A stretch of 64,000 nt of DNA from Vishniacozyma victoriae (taxonomy: Eukaryota; Basidiomycota; Tremellomycetes; Tremellales; Bulleribasidiaceae): contig JADPYG010000002.1 of NCBI GenBank assembly GCA_017654735.1, forward strand, positions 1-64,000, in the 5' to 3' direction. A model generated the notes under the pieces. It saw only the letters and a list, made by a program, of their open reading frames with translations. It searched no databases and was not told where the DNA came from. The first letter of the stretch is position 1; each line of letters starts with the position of its first letter. Position numbers and translations under genes: made by a program. Shown in pieces: positions 1-11,240 of the stretch.

Positions 1-414
1 CCCGGCTTTGGGGGTGGATTACCGGTGAGTTTGCTTTTTCTGAATAACTTCTCCCACACACAACCTATGCTGATTCCAATTAGATATCCTGGTTCCTACC
101 GTCATTCTACACCAGAATATACATGGTATCAAGCAATAGTGTGGATGCATGGATCTAGAGACCTGATCTCGGTCACTAACTTTTGGTCCCGGCTTTGGGG
201 GTGGATTACCGGTGAGTTTGCTTTTTCTGAATAACTTCTCCCACACACAACCTATGCTGATTCCAATTAGATATCCTGGTTCCTACCGTCATTCTACACT
301 AGGATATACATGGTATCAAGCAATAGTGTGGATGCATGGATCTAGAGACCTGATCTCGGTCACTAACTTTTGGTCCCGGCTTTGGGGGTGGATTACCGGT
401 GAGTTTCCTTTTTT
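1..414. repeat. 187-bp tandem repeat, two copies plus a partial third
   Basis: The unit starts with CCCGGCTTTGGGGGTGGATT at 1, again at 188 and again at 375, giving a period of 187 bp. Copies one and two differ at only about two positions (near 111-115 versus 298-302). The third copy diverges after about 37 bp. The array enters from the left edge, so its true copy number is unknown. The unit has a small open frame but no sign of a real gene. It could be a subtelomeric or centromeric satellite, or a local minisatellite. Confidence 0.9.
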
Positions 415-557
415 CACATAACTCTTTCCACATTGACTCTAGAGTTATATGAATGATATCAGGCCGTTCAGTGAGTATTGTACTATCATATTATGACCTT
501 TAATGCATGCATGAATTTTTCTGATTTGCCTCCCCCCATCCCAGAATCGGTATGTAA

Positions 558-579
558 CCCCCTAACCCTTACCCCCTAA
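558..579. repeat. telomere-like CCCCCTAA blocks
   Basis: CCCCCTAA occurs at 558-565 and again at 572-579, with the degenerate spacer CCCTTA between them. The reverse complement TTAGGGGG is the telomere repeat unit known from Cryptococcus. With only two perfect units this is an interstitial or relic telomere-like tract, not a chromosome end. It lies just right of the 187-bp tandem array. Confidence 0.5.
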
Positions 580-1272
580 AATCGCGGGAGGACTCAGGAA
601 GGTGGACACCGGTTCCAAACGGCTGATCAATTCCGCGGCAGTCTCAACCCAACCTTATGCACTATGGTACCCGATCGACCCTCTCGGCCAACATTTAAGC
701 GAATGACCGCATGCCCAGTTCCGAGATCAAACGTCTCTTCAGGCAGGACCGCTGTTGAGTCTGAGCTCGGTGTCGTGGGACTATGTCGTGACGGGTTCTT
801 GAGGACTCTGAATAGGTACCAAGAAGTCACATTTCAGGGAACAATATGTACATCCGTGAGCATAGTAACGATGACCCTCACGGTGATATGATTAATACCT
901 CATCCAAAGTTTCGGACATGACGACTCCGGCGCAGTCACGAACGAAAACGGTGAACAATCAGAATGCACCGCCGCGATCAGGCACTCAGCCGCCAAGGCC
1001 CCATTTGGCAGAAACATCATTAGTGAGATCTCTTTGCATGATGGCGCTAATTAGTGTTCTCAGGCACTGCGTTAATTGCTACCACATTAACATTAGACGT
1101 CTTTTGATTGCTCACCCACTGATCACATGTATTTGCGCGATATCGTTGATAATTTGCGCCCGAGGCGAAGGCTGTGAGCTTACCAGGACCATGTGTCTTG
1201 TGCTAAAGCATCACTGCTCACTCGCGCAGTCGCTGCGAGGTTTACACGAATGCATATCGTATGTATGAGAGT
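580..1272. other. intergenic stretch, no gene seen
   Basis: I see no convincing coding sequence, RNA gene or repeat here. Short open frames lack codon bias and family resemblance. A DOMON-type exon that could belong to the following cytochrome b561 gene was looked for and not found. Confidence 0.5.
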
Positions 1273-1279
1273 TATATAA
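1273..1279 (+). promoter_or_regulatory. TATA box of the cytochrome b561-like gene
   Basis: TATATAA lies about 50 bp before the start codon at 1326, a usual TATA position for a gene with a very short leader. Confidence 0.45.
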
Positions 1280-1325
1280 GCCCCACTGGATTGATCGCAA
1301 TCACCTTATCAAACATCAATTCGGT

Positions 1326-2176
1326 ATGTCTTACAATTACCCTTCTTCGAACGCCATCTCTTCACAGTCGATGCCTGCCAGCTCGTCTTCGCCAGCAAGT
1401 GCCAATGTGTCCCCTCCGACTACGGTCCCCCGTGTCCTTATCGCTCATGTCGTATGTGGGGCACTGGCGACATTGCTATTACTGCCCCTAGGCGCTCTCA
1501 TTCCCCGCTATGCCCGAGCCATGAGTAAAGGAAGGTGGTGGTTCCCACTGCATCTGGTAGTTCAGCTCAGCGGGACCGCTCTGGCGATCGCTGCACTTGC
1601 TATTGGCTACCAGATGGGTGCTGCAGACGGGACCGCACACCCAGTAAGTGCATGAGCATAGTACTACTGGATACTGATCTTATCAGGGACTAGCCATAGC
1701 TCTCATCACAGGCTTGGGCGTGCAGGTGTTGTTGGGAATGTTTGCACATTGGTACAAACGCACTTCTGGGGACTTTACATCTCTTTCCGGTAGAGGTGTG
1801 TATCACTTTGCCCATATCGGTTTGGGTTTAGTCGTGGTGATGTTGGGTTGGGCGACCTCTTTGACTGGTATGTCCAACGGGCATACATATGGGCCGTTTA
1901 GGCTGACTTTCAGGGTTCATCCAGCAATGGGTGGGCGGATATGGGGCCGGGCTCGGTCAATTTGTCACTGGATGGAAAGTAGTATTGGGAGTCTTTATAG
2001 GGGTGAGCTGGACACTTCTTCTCTATTGAGCTATACTGATCGATGAGCTGTTTGGTTTTGCGTATGTCGTTGCGTTGGTCGGGTTTCCAGCACATAGGCG
2101 ACAAAAAGACATTGTCGAAACTACATCACCAGGCTCATCGGAGAAAGCTCTGACCGGGACTAGAGTTCAGGAATGA
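1326..2176 (+). CDS. cytochrome b561 / ferric reductase-like transmembrane protein
   Basis: Spliced, this encodes about 238 residues in four exons. The inferred introns are 1644-1686, 1868-1913 and 2003-2047 (43-46 bp), and each keeps the frame. It has four to five hydrophobic segments. The four histidines expected to hold two b haems sit in LIAHVV, FPLHLVV, MFAHWYKR and YHFAHIG. This is the core of the cytochrome b561 family, which moves electrons across membranes, often to ferric iron or redox partners. Many fungal relatives have a signal peptide and a DOMON domain before this core. None is visible here, so it looks like a stand-alone b561 domain after a Ser/Pro-rich N-terminus. The substrate is unknown. 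Confidence 0.75.
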
Positions 2177-2362
2177 TCTCCGCGTGGTTTGGCTTGACTC
2201 AGAGTAGCGATCGTAAGCGAACAAGATGCAGAAACTATGAAACAGATATTAAGACCAATGTATTAGTCGTGAGATCTCCACAGCAGTATAGTTGCATGGT
2301 TCCCAAGCGCCGGTTGAAAAGACACCCGATGCATTATAAGAAACTGTAAACACCAAAGCCTC

Positions 2363-4480
2363 CTACTGCGTCTTTGGAGTGTCGGCAACCCGCATATCCC
2401 TCTCGTAATCATCGTCATCATCCTGGGCTAGATCCTCTAGACTTTTGTTCATGGTCTCGGGCAACAACAAGGTCGAGAAGACACCAGTCAACATGAACAA
2501 GGCAAAGATCTCCAGAATGTGGGGAAGGAATTTTCCAGTACCACCAATGTTGATGAGTCGAGAGAAACCAACTTGAGCGATGATGGCACCGAGCTTCCCG
2601 CTTGCGGCACAGATACCGTGTGCGGTCGATCTGTATCGGGTAGGGAAGACTTCTCCGGGAATAATGAAGGTTGTCGTGTTGGGTCCAAAGTTCTGGAAGA
2701 AGTTGGCCATGCAGTACTGATGATTAGCATCGAGCGTGACTACAGATCATGTAACTTACAAGGAAGACGAACGCCTTTCGACCGGCGGGAGTGGCCTGCA
2801 TGGCATCGTATCCGAAACCCATACAGATGAAGATGACGGTAAGGATGGAGAAACCCATAAGCTTATCATTAGCAAAATATGTGGGAAGAAGCGGTGATAC
2901 TCACCTGGATTGGCTTCCTTCCCCAGCTATCGATGAAGGCAAAGGTAAAGTAGTAACCGGGCAATAGACCACCGAGAGCGAGGATGATGTTTCCAACGGC
3001 GACATTGTGAAGGGTTTGCTGGAGAGAGGCTGAGGGATTGTTGGCATCGGCAGCGGCGGGACCGAAACCGATAGTCTGGAGGATGACGGCCGAGTTCAGA
3101 CCCAAGCCGTAGAAGGCGACATCAAGCGCGAACCATGACCAGGCGGCTCCGAAAAGGACCTTGAAGTTCTTCCATTGACCGAAATGTCGTCGGAAGTCGG
3201 CGAAAGAAGCCTTAGGCAATGCGTCTCGAGCTTCCGAGTTCTGCTGGGCGTGGAGAACGACGTCGCTGGGACTATCTTCGAGGATGGCGTGCTTGTCGTT
3301 GGTGATGACAGTGTTGGCGTCGTTGGCACCCCTCTGGACATCGGCCTCGACATCGATGGTATATCGGGGAGTCTCGGGAATGGTCAATCGGAAGTACAGA
3401 GCGATGAATGCGGGAACACATCCGATACCGATGATGGTTCGCCAAGCTTGGTCGACACCTTGGAGATGGTTGAGAGGCTCGCTGAGAATCTTTGACTTGA
3501 AAGCCACAACCGCGATGATGGAGACGATACCGGATGCAACTAGAAGTCAGCGTGTCTCGTCAGAAGCCAGTGTAAGTAGGTGCTCACGATTTCCCCAACC
3601 CTGAGCAGAGAAGACAGCAGCCATCATCCTTCCTCGGATCCTTCGGGCAGCGAATTCGGAGGTGATGACGGACGATACGGGATAGTCTCCTCCAATTCCC
3701 ACACCCATGATGAAACGCCAGAAGATGATTACACCGTAGACAGACACTCCAAGAGACCCCCCAGCAATCGCAGTACCTGAGAATCAGCATCGACGACCTA
3801 AGGTACCCAAATATCGAAATTTACCAATTGTTCCAACAATAATGAAGATCTTTCAGGTCAGCACAGGCTAACAGAGACTGGATAGCAACTCACGAGCTCA
3901 ATACCGTACATCCTCTTTCGTCCGACAACATCTCCAAGCCATCCAAACAACAATTGACCGACAAAAGTACCGACCGAGTGGGCTACTTTGACCCCGAGGT
4001 CCTGATTGGCGGTATTTTTCTTTCCGTTGTGGTACACGTATCCAATCATGGTAGCAGCGATGGATATACTGAAGATGTCGTATGCATCGGTGAAGAAGCC
4101 TACACCTGCAACAAGACATGTACGGGCGTGGAACCACTAAAAAATCAGTATAGTATTGCGGTAGGGGGGGAAGGATGATGATGGAGATCGACCGTAGGCG
4201 GGAGCAGACGCGCGCCGAGCTATGCGAGCATGCGGGAGTGTACGCGAGAGGTGTGCTATGCTAGAGAGCATGCGGAGAGGGTCCAGGGGTGGGAAGTGTA
4301 AGAGAGAACGAGGTGTCGAAAGGGACATACCGAGAATTTAGCCTCGTCAAGTTCCTCGAGCGCAGCCCTTCTTTTCTGAATCGCAGACATGGGTGCCTGT
4401 GCTAGTTCCTTGTTCTTTCCAGAGTCGGATCCAAGTCGATCAGCATCGTAGGCTTCGTTGTCGTTGTATGAACTAGACAT
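2363..4480 (-). CDS. PHO84: PHO84-type inorganic phosphate:H+ symporter (MFS)
   Basis: The multi-exon gene encodes about 560 residues. It starts with a hydrophilic N-terminus and enters the MFS core at WFHARTCLVAGVGFFTDAYD, the family signature of phosphate:H+ symporters. Further marks are GWLGDVVGRKRMYG, RFIMGVGIGGDYPVSSVI, IPETPRYTIDVEADVQRG and, late, NFGPNTTTFIIPGEVFPTRY. The central loop is hydrophilic and the C-terminus is an acidic tail. Family knowledge: plasma-membrane high-affinity phosphate uptake, induced by phosphate starvation. The first intron is unusually long for this region, about 190 bp (roughly 4138-4330). CACGTT-type E-box variants lie upstream and fit Pho4-like control. 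Assignment to the PHO84 family is firm, but orthology within the family was not tested. Confidence 0.92.
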
Positions 4481-4607
4481 TTTGGATGATTAGAGTGAAA
4501 GGGATATGGTTGGTGACTGGTATACCTTCACGGCCTTCTTATCCTCCGTCCTCCCGGAACGCCATCCACTTTTTTCCACCCAGAACTCTGGAACATGCTT
4601 GTCGACG

Positions 4608-4952
4608 AACGTGCATGAAGATTGATATACTGGATGGCCGGTAGATACGACCAACTGGGATCTGGCCATTCGTGATGAACGAGATGTACGCGTTACAAGA
4701 AGATAAAGATGGACTGAAATCCTATTTAAAGAAAATGAATGTTGGATTTAGGCCGTAGTTCTATTTCCTCTCGAGGGCCCACTAGCGATGTTTCTCCATT
4801 CATTCTTATTTGTTCAGTGATGGACACGTTTGCGATCGTGTATGGAAGAAGGAGTGGGTCTAGAATTGGTGGGGGTGAATCGCGGCATGTGGTATGTATT
4901 CGCGGTGAAGGTCTAGTCCCGACTGTGTGGTACAGATATAATGCCGAACGTG
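4608..4952. promoter_or_regulatory. candidate Pho4-type E-box variants upstream of the phosphate transporter
   Basis: CACGTT, the weaker Pho4-type core, occurs on one strand or the other at about 4608-4613 (reverse), 4825-4830 (forward) and 4947-4952 (reverse). All lie within 475 bp upstream of the phosphate transporter start. The perfect CACGTG core was not seen. Such short motifs arise by chance, so this is only suggestive. Confidence 0.3.
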
Positions 4953-5323
4953 TAATTATTTCGGCTCCCCGGCCGAGATTTAGCTCTCGGGCATGCGTGC
5001 TTGGGTGCTCCGAAGACGATCAGGCTGATACTGATGCTGATAAGGCGAAGTGGTATGTCATGTAACAAAGGACGGGAAGAGTAAGATAGGCGTTACGTAT
5101 CAAACAAAGCGGTAAATGCCGCAGATGCTAATCGGCTTTGGCGTTACACCAACGCCGAGAACGGGAGTCCCATGCTGTACATATTGGTAAAGTCCAAGAT
5201 GACCATGGGAGACGAGGAGAGAGACCAAGGGAACCGACGACATTACTAAAATTCATTATCATAACCATGAGCTCCTCGTAAAGTAACATAAACAGCATTA
5301 ATTAACCCTTTCCCTCAGACCTG
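4953..5323. other. intergenic stretch between divergently oriented and convergent neighbours
   Basis: No coding sequence or structured element is recognisable in this stretch. It lies upstream of the phosphate transporter and downstream of the 3' end of the FAD monooxygenase. Confidence 0.4.
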
Positions 5324-6616
5324 CTACATCCGAATCTTCTCCTCCATCACGTTGTAGCTGAACAAAGCCCCCCTGATATATCCACCTTTCCCAAAGATAC
5401 TCAGTCCCACCCACATACCCCAGCTCTTGATAATCCACTTGATAGTTCCCGACTTTCCCCTTCCACCCTCAACCTTGGCCGATGCCGCCTGGATCGCCTT
5501 GACCCTCGGCCTACGAGTCTTTTCGAAGTATTCAAAAAGCGCAGGAAAACCTTTGGCGACAGCAGTGGGCGAAGCGAGAAGTCGAGCGAGGAGACCGATA
5601 TCTTCGAAAGCTTGAGCCGAACCTTGTCCGACGGATGGTGAGATGGCATGAGCGGCATCACCGACGATACAGACGCGATCGGTATGCCAGGTCGGGATGG
5701 GTGGTACTTCGTATGGTGCCCAGAGTCGGAGGTTGTCGTTAGAGAGAGCATCGACGAAAGTTCGAATTGGTTCCATAGTAACATCCTTGTACTCTTCCTT
5801 CAACATCTCAAGGGCTTCTCCCGAGGTTCTGAGTTCATCCCATCCATGTCGTCTGTCACGTTCTGGCGTGTTGATGGATGTAGCCCATTGGATCTTGTCG
5901 TTGGTGCTGTCCATCGCAAAGATAAGGAATGTCCCGGAAGGCGTGTATAGGAAGGCTGGTAGAGTCATATCGGCAGGAAGCTTTGCTTCAGAACGAGGTA
6001 GAATACATCCGATAGACATGTAGCCAGCGTATCGGGGTGTGATATCGTTCATTCCGAGGATGTGCTTTCGAGCTTTTGATCTTATGCCATCACAGCCGAT
6101 TAAGATGTCGCCTAAGAGATCAGCTTGTAGTGATGAATCTGAAACGGTCTACTCACCTTTGACCACTTCCCCGGTGTTCAGGATAGCACTACATCCCTTG
6201 TCGTCCTCCTTGATAGATTCCAGCTCCGCACTGTATCGTATCTCGATCATGTCCGACATCTCCTCGCATCGTCGTAGTAGCTCGCGATGCAGGACCGGTC
6301 TTGCGATAGTCAGAGCCTGCACTCCCTTATCCTCTACGATAAACCCTCCAATCGCGTCGAGTGTAGTAGATCCCTTTGTATATAGATTAATTGCTTTGAA
6401 AGTATCGCCTAGGCTTCGTAGGCGATCTCCCATGTGCAGAAGGTCTTCCATCACATGCATCGCATTTACTGCGAGCATTATGACTCCTCCAATGTCCTGG
6501 GAGTACGGACGACGCTCGAGAATTGTGCTTCGAATGGATTGTTTAGCGAGGGCGATAGCTAGGGCTGGACCCGCAAGACCAGCTCCGGATATGATGACAT
6601 GCAGAGGGTTGGCCAT
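5324..6616 (-). CDS. FAD-dependent aromatic-ring monooxygenase (salicylate hydroxylase-like)
   Basis: The protein is about 415 residues in two exons, with an intron near 6107-6156. All three fingerprints of class A flavoprotein hydroxylases are present: the N-terminal Rossmann motif GAGLAGPALAIAL with its acidic E in LERRPYS, the DG motif in the GCDGIRS region just after the splice junction, and the GD motif GDAAHAISPSVGQG, which contacts the FAD ribityl chain. These enzymes use NAD(P)H and O2 to hydroxylate aromatic or enolic substrates. The start ATG fits directly before the Rossmann motif. It is transcribed divergently from the adenylation-reductase gene across 475 bp holding repeated CGGTCA elements, so the two are probably co-regulated. 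The substrate is unknown. Confidence 0.88.
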
Positions 6617-6676
6617 GGTGATACGCGTGTATGTAGAGTGTGTTTGATGGTATGAGATCTGTCTGTCCGGGATGAT

Positions 6677-6767
6677 ATAGTATTGCTGTCAAGGTGATGT
6701 GGTGAGGGGATGTGATGTTGCTGCTGCTGTCGATTGGGTAGAAGGGATATAATAGTATCGCTGTCAA
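6677..6767. repeat. imperfect 16-bp direct repeat in divergent promoter
   Basis: ATAGTATTGCTGTCAA at 6677-6692 and ATAGTATCGCTGTCAA at 6752-6767 match at 15 of 16 positions and are 75 bp apart. Both lie upstream of the FAD monooxygenase. They may be a repeated regulator site or a short local duplication. Confidence 0.45.
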
Positions 6768-6822
6768 TCTGGGGGATCTGTCGAGAAGGTGATATCGATA
6801 AGCCAGTATATATGAGTATGAA

Positions 6823-6875
6823 CGGTCAACAGTCGCCTTGACCGTAACAATGAGCGGTCAGCGGTCATTCGGTCA
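6823..6875. promoter_or_regulatory. cluster of five CGGTCA elements in a divergent promoter
   Basis: CGGTCA occurs at 6823, 6855, 6862 and 6870, and its complement TGACCG at 6839, all within 53 bp. The first and second form a converging pair (CGG...CCG) and the second and third a diverging pair. CGG half-sites in such pairs are the usual target of Zn2Cys6 binuclear-cluster regulators. A TATA-like TATATA lies just upstream near 6807. The position, between the monooxygenase and the adenylation-reductase, suggests a shared operator for a small metabolic cluster. Confidence 0.55.
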
Positions 6876-7091
6876 CAGAAGGCCTTGATCCTCCCTCCCT
6901 TTGTTGTTGTTTCATCTGCTCCTGCCCCCATCTTCCGATCTGAGATTCAAGATCGGGTACACCCGATCCTTAGTCCTGCTTCCTTCAACGTCATATTCCC
7001 CATACATTCCTCCTTATTACTCAACTCACTATGCATTACATATCTATACATACCTTACCTCTCTGCTCTCACCCATCAGCATACCGAAGAT

Positions 7092-10000
7092 ATGGTACTA
7101 TCCTATCTGGTGTCGACAGCTGGCCACGCACAACACCAAAATGAGACATATCCCCATAATATAAAGACAATCGTTCAACTGATTACAGAAGGAGCCGAGG
7201 AGTTTGGGGATGAGAAAGTCGTGGGATTTACCTCGCCTGAGACTGGGACGGCTGGGGCAGATGCATCTTGGAGATGTGATCGTTACTGTATGTCCTCCTC
7301 TGGAAGCCGCTTTCTGTACGGTTGACTGACGTACAGCTTTCAAGCAACTCCTGGACATGTCAGACGCAATGGCATCGGAGTTGACGAAGCTAGGAGTCGA
7401 GATGAATAGGGAGGCAGTCAAGATGGTCTCCATTCTCTTTCCGACGGGGCTGGAGTTCTTGGTCATTTGGATTACCTTGATGCGGATGGGATATGGGGTT
7501 GTGTTGATTGCGTGAGTGACATTCCCTTGCATCACGACGAGCTCGCTCACTTTCCAGGCCACAATGCTCCCCACCAGCCATCCTCAACCTTCACACAACT
7601 ACCTCATCAGTGCGCACTATCTATCATCCCAAGTACTCTTCTCTCGCCGAGGATACGCGTCGCCTCGATCCGTCAGTACAGCTGGTCGAGATGACCTCGG
7701 GGATAGACACCTCGCACCACGACAAAAGCAGTATCCCGCCCATGGACAACATCTCAATCGACCCGGACTCGGTATCACACATCTTCCACTCCTCAGGAAC
7801 TAGTGGACTACCGAAACCTATCCCCAATACCCACGCTTGCAGCGTCAAGGTCCTACCCCGCCGCGCTCTACCTTCCTATCTGTCATCGACGGGCACTCTC
7901 TCCTCCTCCAGCGACTCATCACCCCCACCTTCGGAATCAGCGGCATTCACGACGACACCTCTATTCCACGGTGGTGTCTCGGATCTCCTTCGAGGATGGA
8001 TGGCTGGGAGCATGGTCTACTTCTATCCCACTTCAGACGTCCCCATCACCATGAAGAATGTGGTCGCTGCCGTTCAGGCTTGTCAAGCTCCACCTTCTGA
8101 TGTATCCACCCTACCCAAACTCACAGGGCCCTTATTGGCCGAAAGGGAGAATCGATTCAAAGCAACAGCCTTCCTATCGGTCCCGTATATCTTGTCGACG
8201 CTGGTCGAAGACCTGGAAGGGGATGGGATGAAGATGTTGCAAAGCATGGACTATGTCAGTACTGGCGGAGCTCCCTTGGATACGTCGATCGGAGATGCGA
8301 TGGTAGAGAGAGGGGTACACTTGGTCAGCCGGCTAGGGAGCAGTGAATGTGGATGTGAGTCTTTTCAATTGCAAATCTAGCCGGACCTGACACCAACGTT
8401 CAGTCCTATTGAGCTCTCATCGGGACTACGAGTCGGAGAAGGACTGGGAACTGCTGCGTAATGATAGTCCATATGCGGATGCATTGCAATTTGAGGAGAC
8501 TCCGGATGCTGGACCGAGTGGGAGCAAGAGGTACGAGATGGTCGTCACGTCAAGATGGTCAAGCTTGGTAGGTCTCTTCTAGCTCGTGGGTACGAAGCTG
8601 ACGCAGCAGACTAAAAGTAACCGAGACGACGGATCGTATGCCTCAGGCGACTTGTACGAGAAGCATCCCACCAAGGACGGGGTCTGGCGATATGTGGGAA
8701 GAGGAGATGATGTGATAGTCATGGTAAGCAGACCCCTTCATTCCCTCGCTCACCGCTAATGCCAGTCCAACGGCGAGAAGGCATCTCCGGGTTCAATCGA
8801 ATCACTACTGCGTACATCTCCCGAACTTGCGGACGCTCTCGTAGTCGGGTCGGATCGATCTCAACTCGGCCTCTTACTTTTCCCCCGGAACGACACATCT
8901 CTTGACTCCCTCCTTACCGCAATCTCACCACTTATCGATCAGGCCAACAAGTCATCACCTTCATTCGCTCATATCGCTACCGATATGTGCTTATCTATCG
9001 GAACCCAACGTGCAGCGCAACTGCCGAAAAGCAGTAAAGGCACAATACAGCGGGGTGTTGCCAATGATGTCTACAAGGAGGAAATCGACCGTCTGTACAA
9101 TGGAGCGCCAGCAGACGACAGTGCTAGCCCAATTATCAAGCGGAATGTGGATGAGATACGCGACTTCATTTTGGAGATAGTGTCGTCTGTCGCTGGTAAT
9201 CGGGCAAAGAAGACTCCTATCGAGCTCGACGCCGATCTATTCAGCTGGGGAGTGAATTCGGTGATGGCTACCCGGATTAGGACCGCTATGCAAAAGGTGA
9301 GTCGGCCTAGTATCATGTATAGAACTTGCTGACGCCTAGTCTCTCGATACCGGCGGGCGTCCACTACCCCAAAATATCGTCTTTGAGCAGCCAACCATAC
9401 GATTGTAAGTATCCTCCACGTTCAAGTTGATGGCCATCTCTAAGAACTCTAGATTGACTGATTACGTCTATAAGCGACAAGAGGGGGTGGAAGAGAGCTC
9501 TGATTCCAGCAGCGATTCATTGAAGCTCATGGAGACTCTGGCCTCTCGGTATAGCACCTTCACGTCTGTCTCACCTGCCCCGAGCTCTGGATCTGGATCT
9601 GACATCGTGAGTGCTGCGATCGAATTGACGTACAATGCTGACGATTAGCTTCTTACCGGTGCTACAGGCTCTCTTGGCGTTCACCTCTTACATCGACTGT
9701 CTTCCATTTCGCCAGATAGCGACCGCAAGATCATCTGCTTGGTACGAGCCCAAGACGACGAAGCGGCTCGCTCTCGAATTCTCGATATCGTCTCGGCTAG
9801 AGGTCTGCAGATTGACGAGAGCAGACTGGTTGCCCTAGCTGCCGACGTCACCAAGGAGGATCTCGGCTTGTCGGCTTCAGTGTACGACGGCCTGGTCAAA
9901 ACGGTGGAGACTGTGATTCATGTGAGTCTCATTTACACGTAGCATGAGCTTGACTGATGTATAGGCGGCGTGGCCGGTCCATTTCGCTTCCAGTCTTGTC

Positions 10001-10962
10001 TCTTTCGAGGATCAGATCAGAGGTATGTTCGAGTCGGTCTGACTAAGCTAATCGTCAGGAACTCGTAATCTAATCGACCTCGTTCGTCAGTCCCCAAGCA
10101 GGTCTTCCCGATTCCACTTCTGTTCCTCCATCGCCTCGGTACTCGGTGGGCCCGCACAATCGCAGAATGAGATCGAAGAATTACCATCTAGTGACCCCGC
10201 TACAGCTTCACCCATCGGTTACTCTCAATCCAAGTGGGTGGTTGAGAAGATCTGCGAAACGGCTTCTCAACTTCCGGACATGGATGGACGAGTACGGATC
10301 CTGCGGATTGGTCAATTGTGCGGGGATACCATTACTGGCTACTGGAATGAAAAGGAGGGATGGCCTCTTTTGCTCAGGACAGCTGAGACGACGGGATCAT
10401 TACCGGACTTGTCCGAGGTACGTTCTTCCCTAGACGCATACAATCGGAGCTGATCATGAAGGAACCTTCTTGGCTACCGGTGGATCTTGCGGCACAGACC
10501 ATGTAAGTCATGTTCATCTCAAAGTTATGCTAGAGAGAGGCTAGGCTGACAAGCAGTATTGATATCGCTCGACAGCCCAATTCCCAATTGGTATATCATG
10601 TTGTCCATCCTATCCGGATATCCTGGAAGACAGTACTAGACGGAGTCAAAGAAGCCGGAATGGTATTCGACCTAACATCAAGAAAGGAATGGCTGAGCAA
10701 GGTACAATCTAGCATCTCGGCTAGAGAAGAGGATCCAAGTACCGGAATGCTGCCATTATGGATCGGTGCAGTGAGTCTCTTTTCTTGTCCATCATACGTA
10801 GCTGACATCCAGTATGGCTCCGATTCTGAAACAAAAGCAGAGCCTCCGGTCGCTTGCGGCAACGCTCGTGGTGGTTCTTCCACCTTGGCGAACATCAAAC
10901 CGCTGGGAACGGAGGACATACTCATGATGGTCAAGTGCTGGCGTAAGAGTGGATTCATGTAG
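7092..10962 (+). CDS. NRPS-like adenylation-thiolation-reductase enzyme (carboxylic acid reductase type)
   Basis: About 1,080 residues are spread over roughly 13 short introns. The A domain (about residues 20-600) shows the A3 loop HSSGTSGLPKPI, STGGAPLD, the A7 site YASGDLYEKH in place of the usual YRTGD, and a late catalytic lysine region LPKSSKGTIQRG. The carrier domain has GVNSVMATRIR; its serine would carry phosphopantetheine. The R domain opens with LLTGATGSLGVHLL (NADPH site) and has the Y-x3-K pair in GYSQSKWVVEK. There is no condensation domain. The layout is that of L-aminoadipate reductase and aryl acid reductases: an acid is activated, tethered and released by reduction as aldehyde or alcohol. 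The substrate is unknown. The ATG at 7092 was chosen because upstream frame-open sequence looks non-coding. It is divergent from the FAD monooxygenase, with an SDR next downstream. Confidence 0.85.
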
Positions 10963-11240
10963 CTGCATCAAAGAAACTCATGCATACTGCCATACCCTCC
11001 GCGGGGACCAGGATTTGGACGAGTTTGAAGAAGAGCCATGGCACAGGAGATTGCATGTTCGGCAGGGTCCGACCGGCGTTTTTACCGTTTCACCCTGGGT
11101 GAGTTCCTCGGACATGACGGCCTGATCGTTTCGGGTGTAAACGGCGTCAAGCCTAAAGTCTTAGGTTCGGGTGCGGATGACGTGTCAGCTCCGCGGTCAT
11201 CCGGCAACCTTTGCGTTAGGTCTTGCACGTTACCTTTGCC

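Noticed and set aside
25..421. Two 69-codon open frames in the 187-bp repeat
   Set aside because: They arise from the repeat unit itself and have no independent sign of coding.
846..1268. 140-codon open frame upstream of the cytochrome b561-like gene
   Set aside because: No domain, no codon bias and no good splice to the next gene. It lies where a promoter is expected.
7098..7574. 158-codon minus-strand frame over the N-terminus of the A-T-R enzyme
   Set aside because: It runs antisense through well-supported A-domain exons and introns.
11223..11240. Upstream non-ATG extension of the SDR at 11241
   Set aside because: The frame is open upstream, but position 11223 is TTG; the first ATG is 11241 and fits the family N-terminus.
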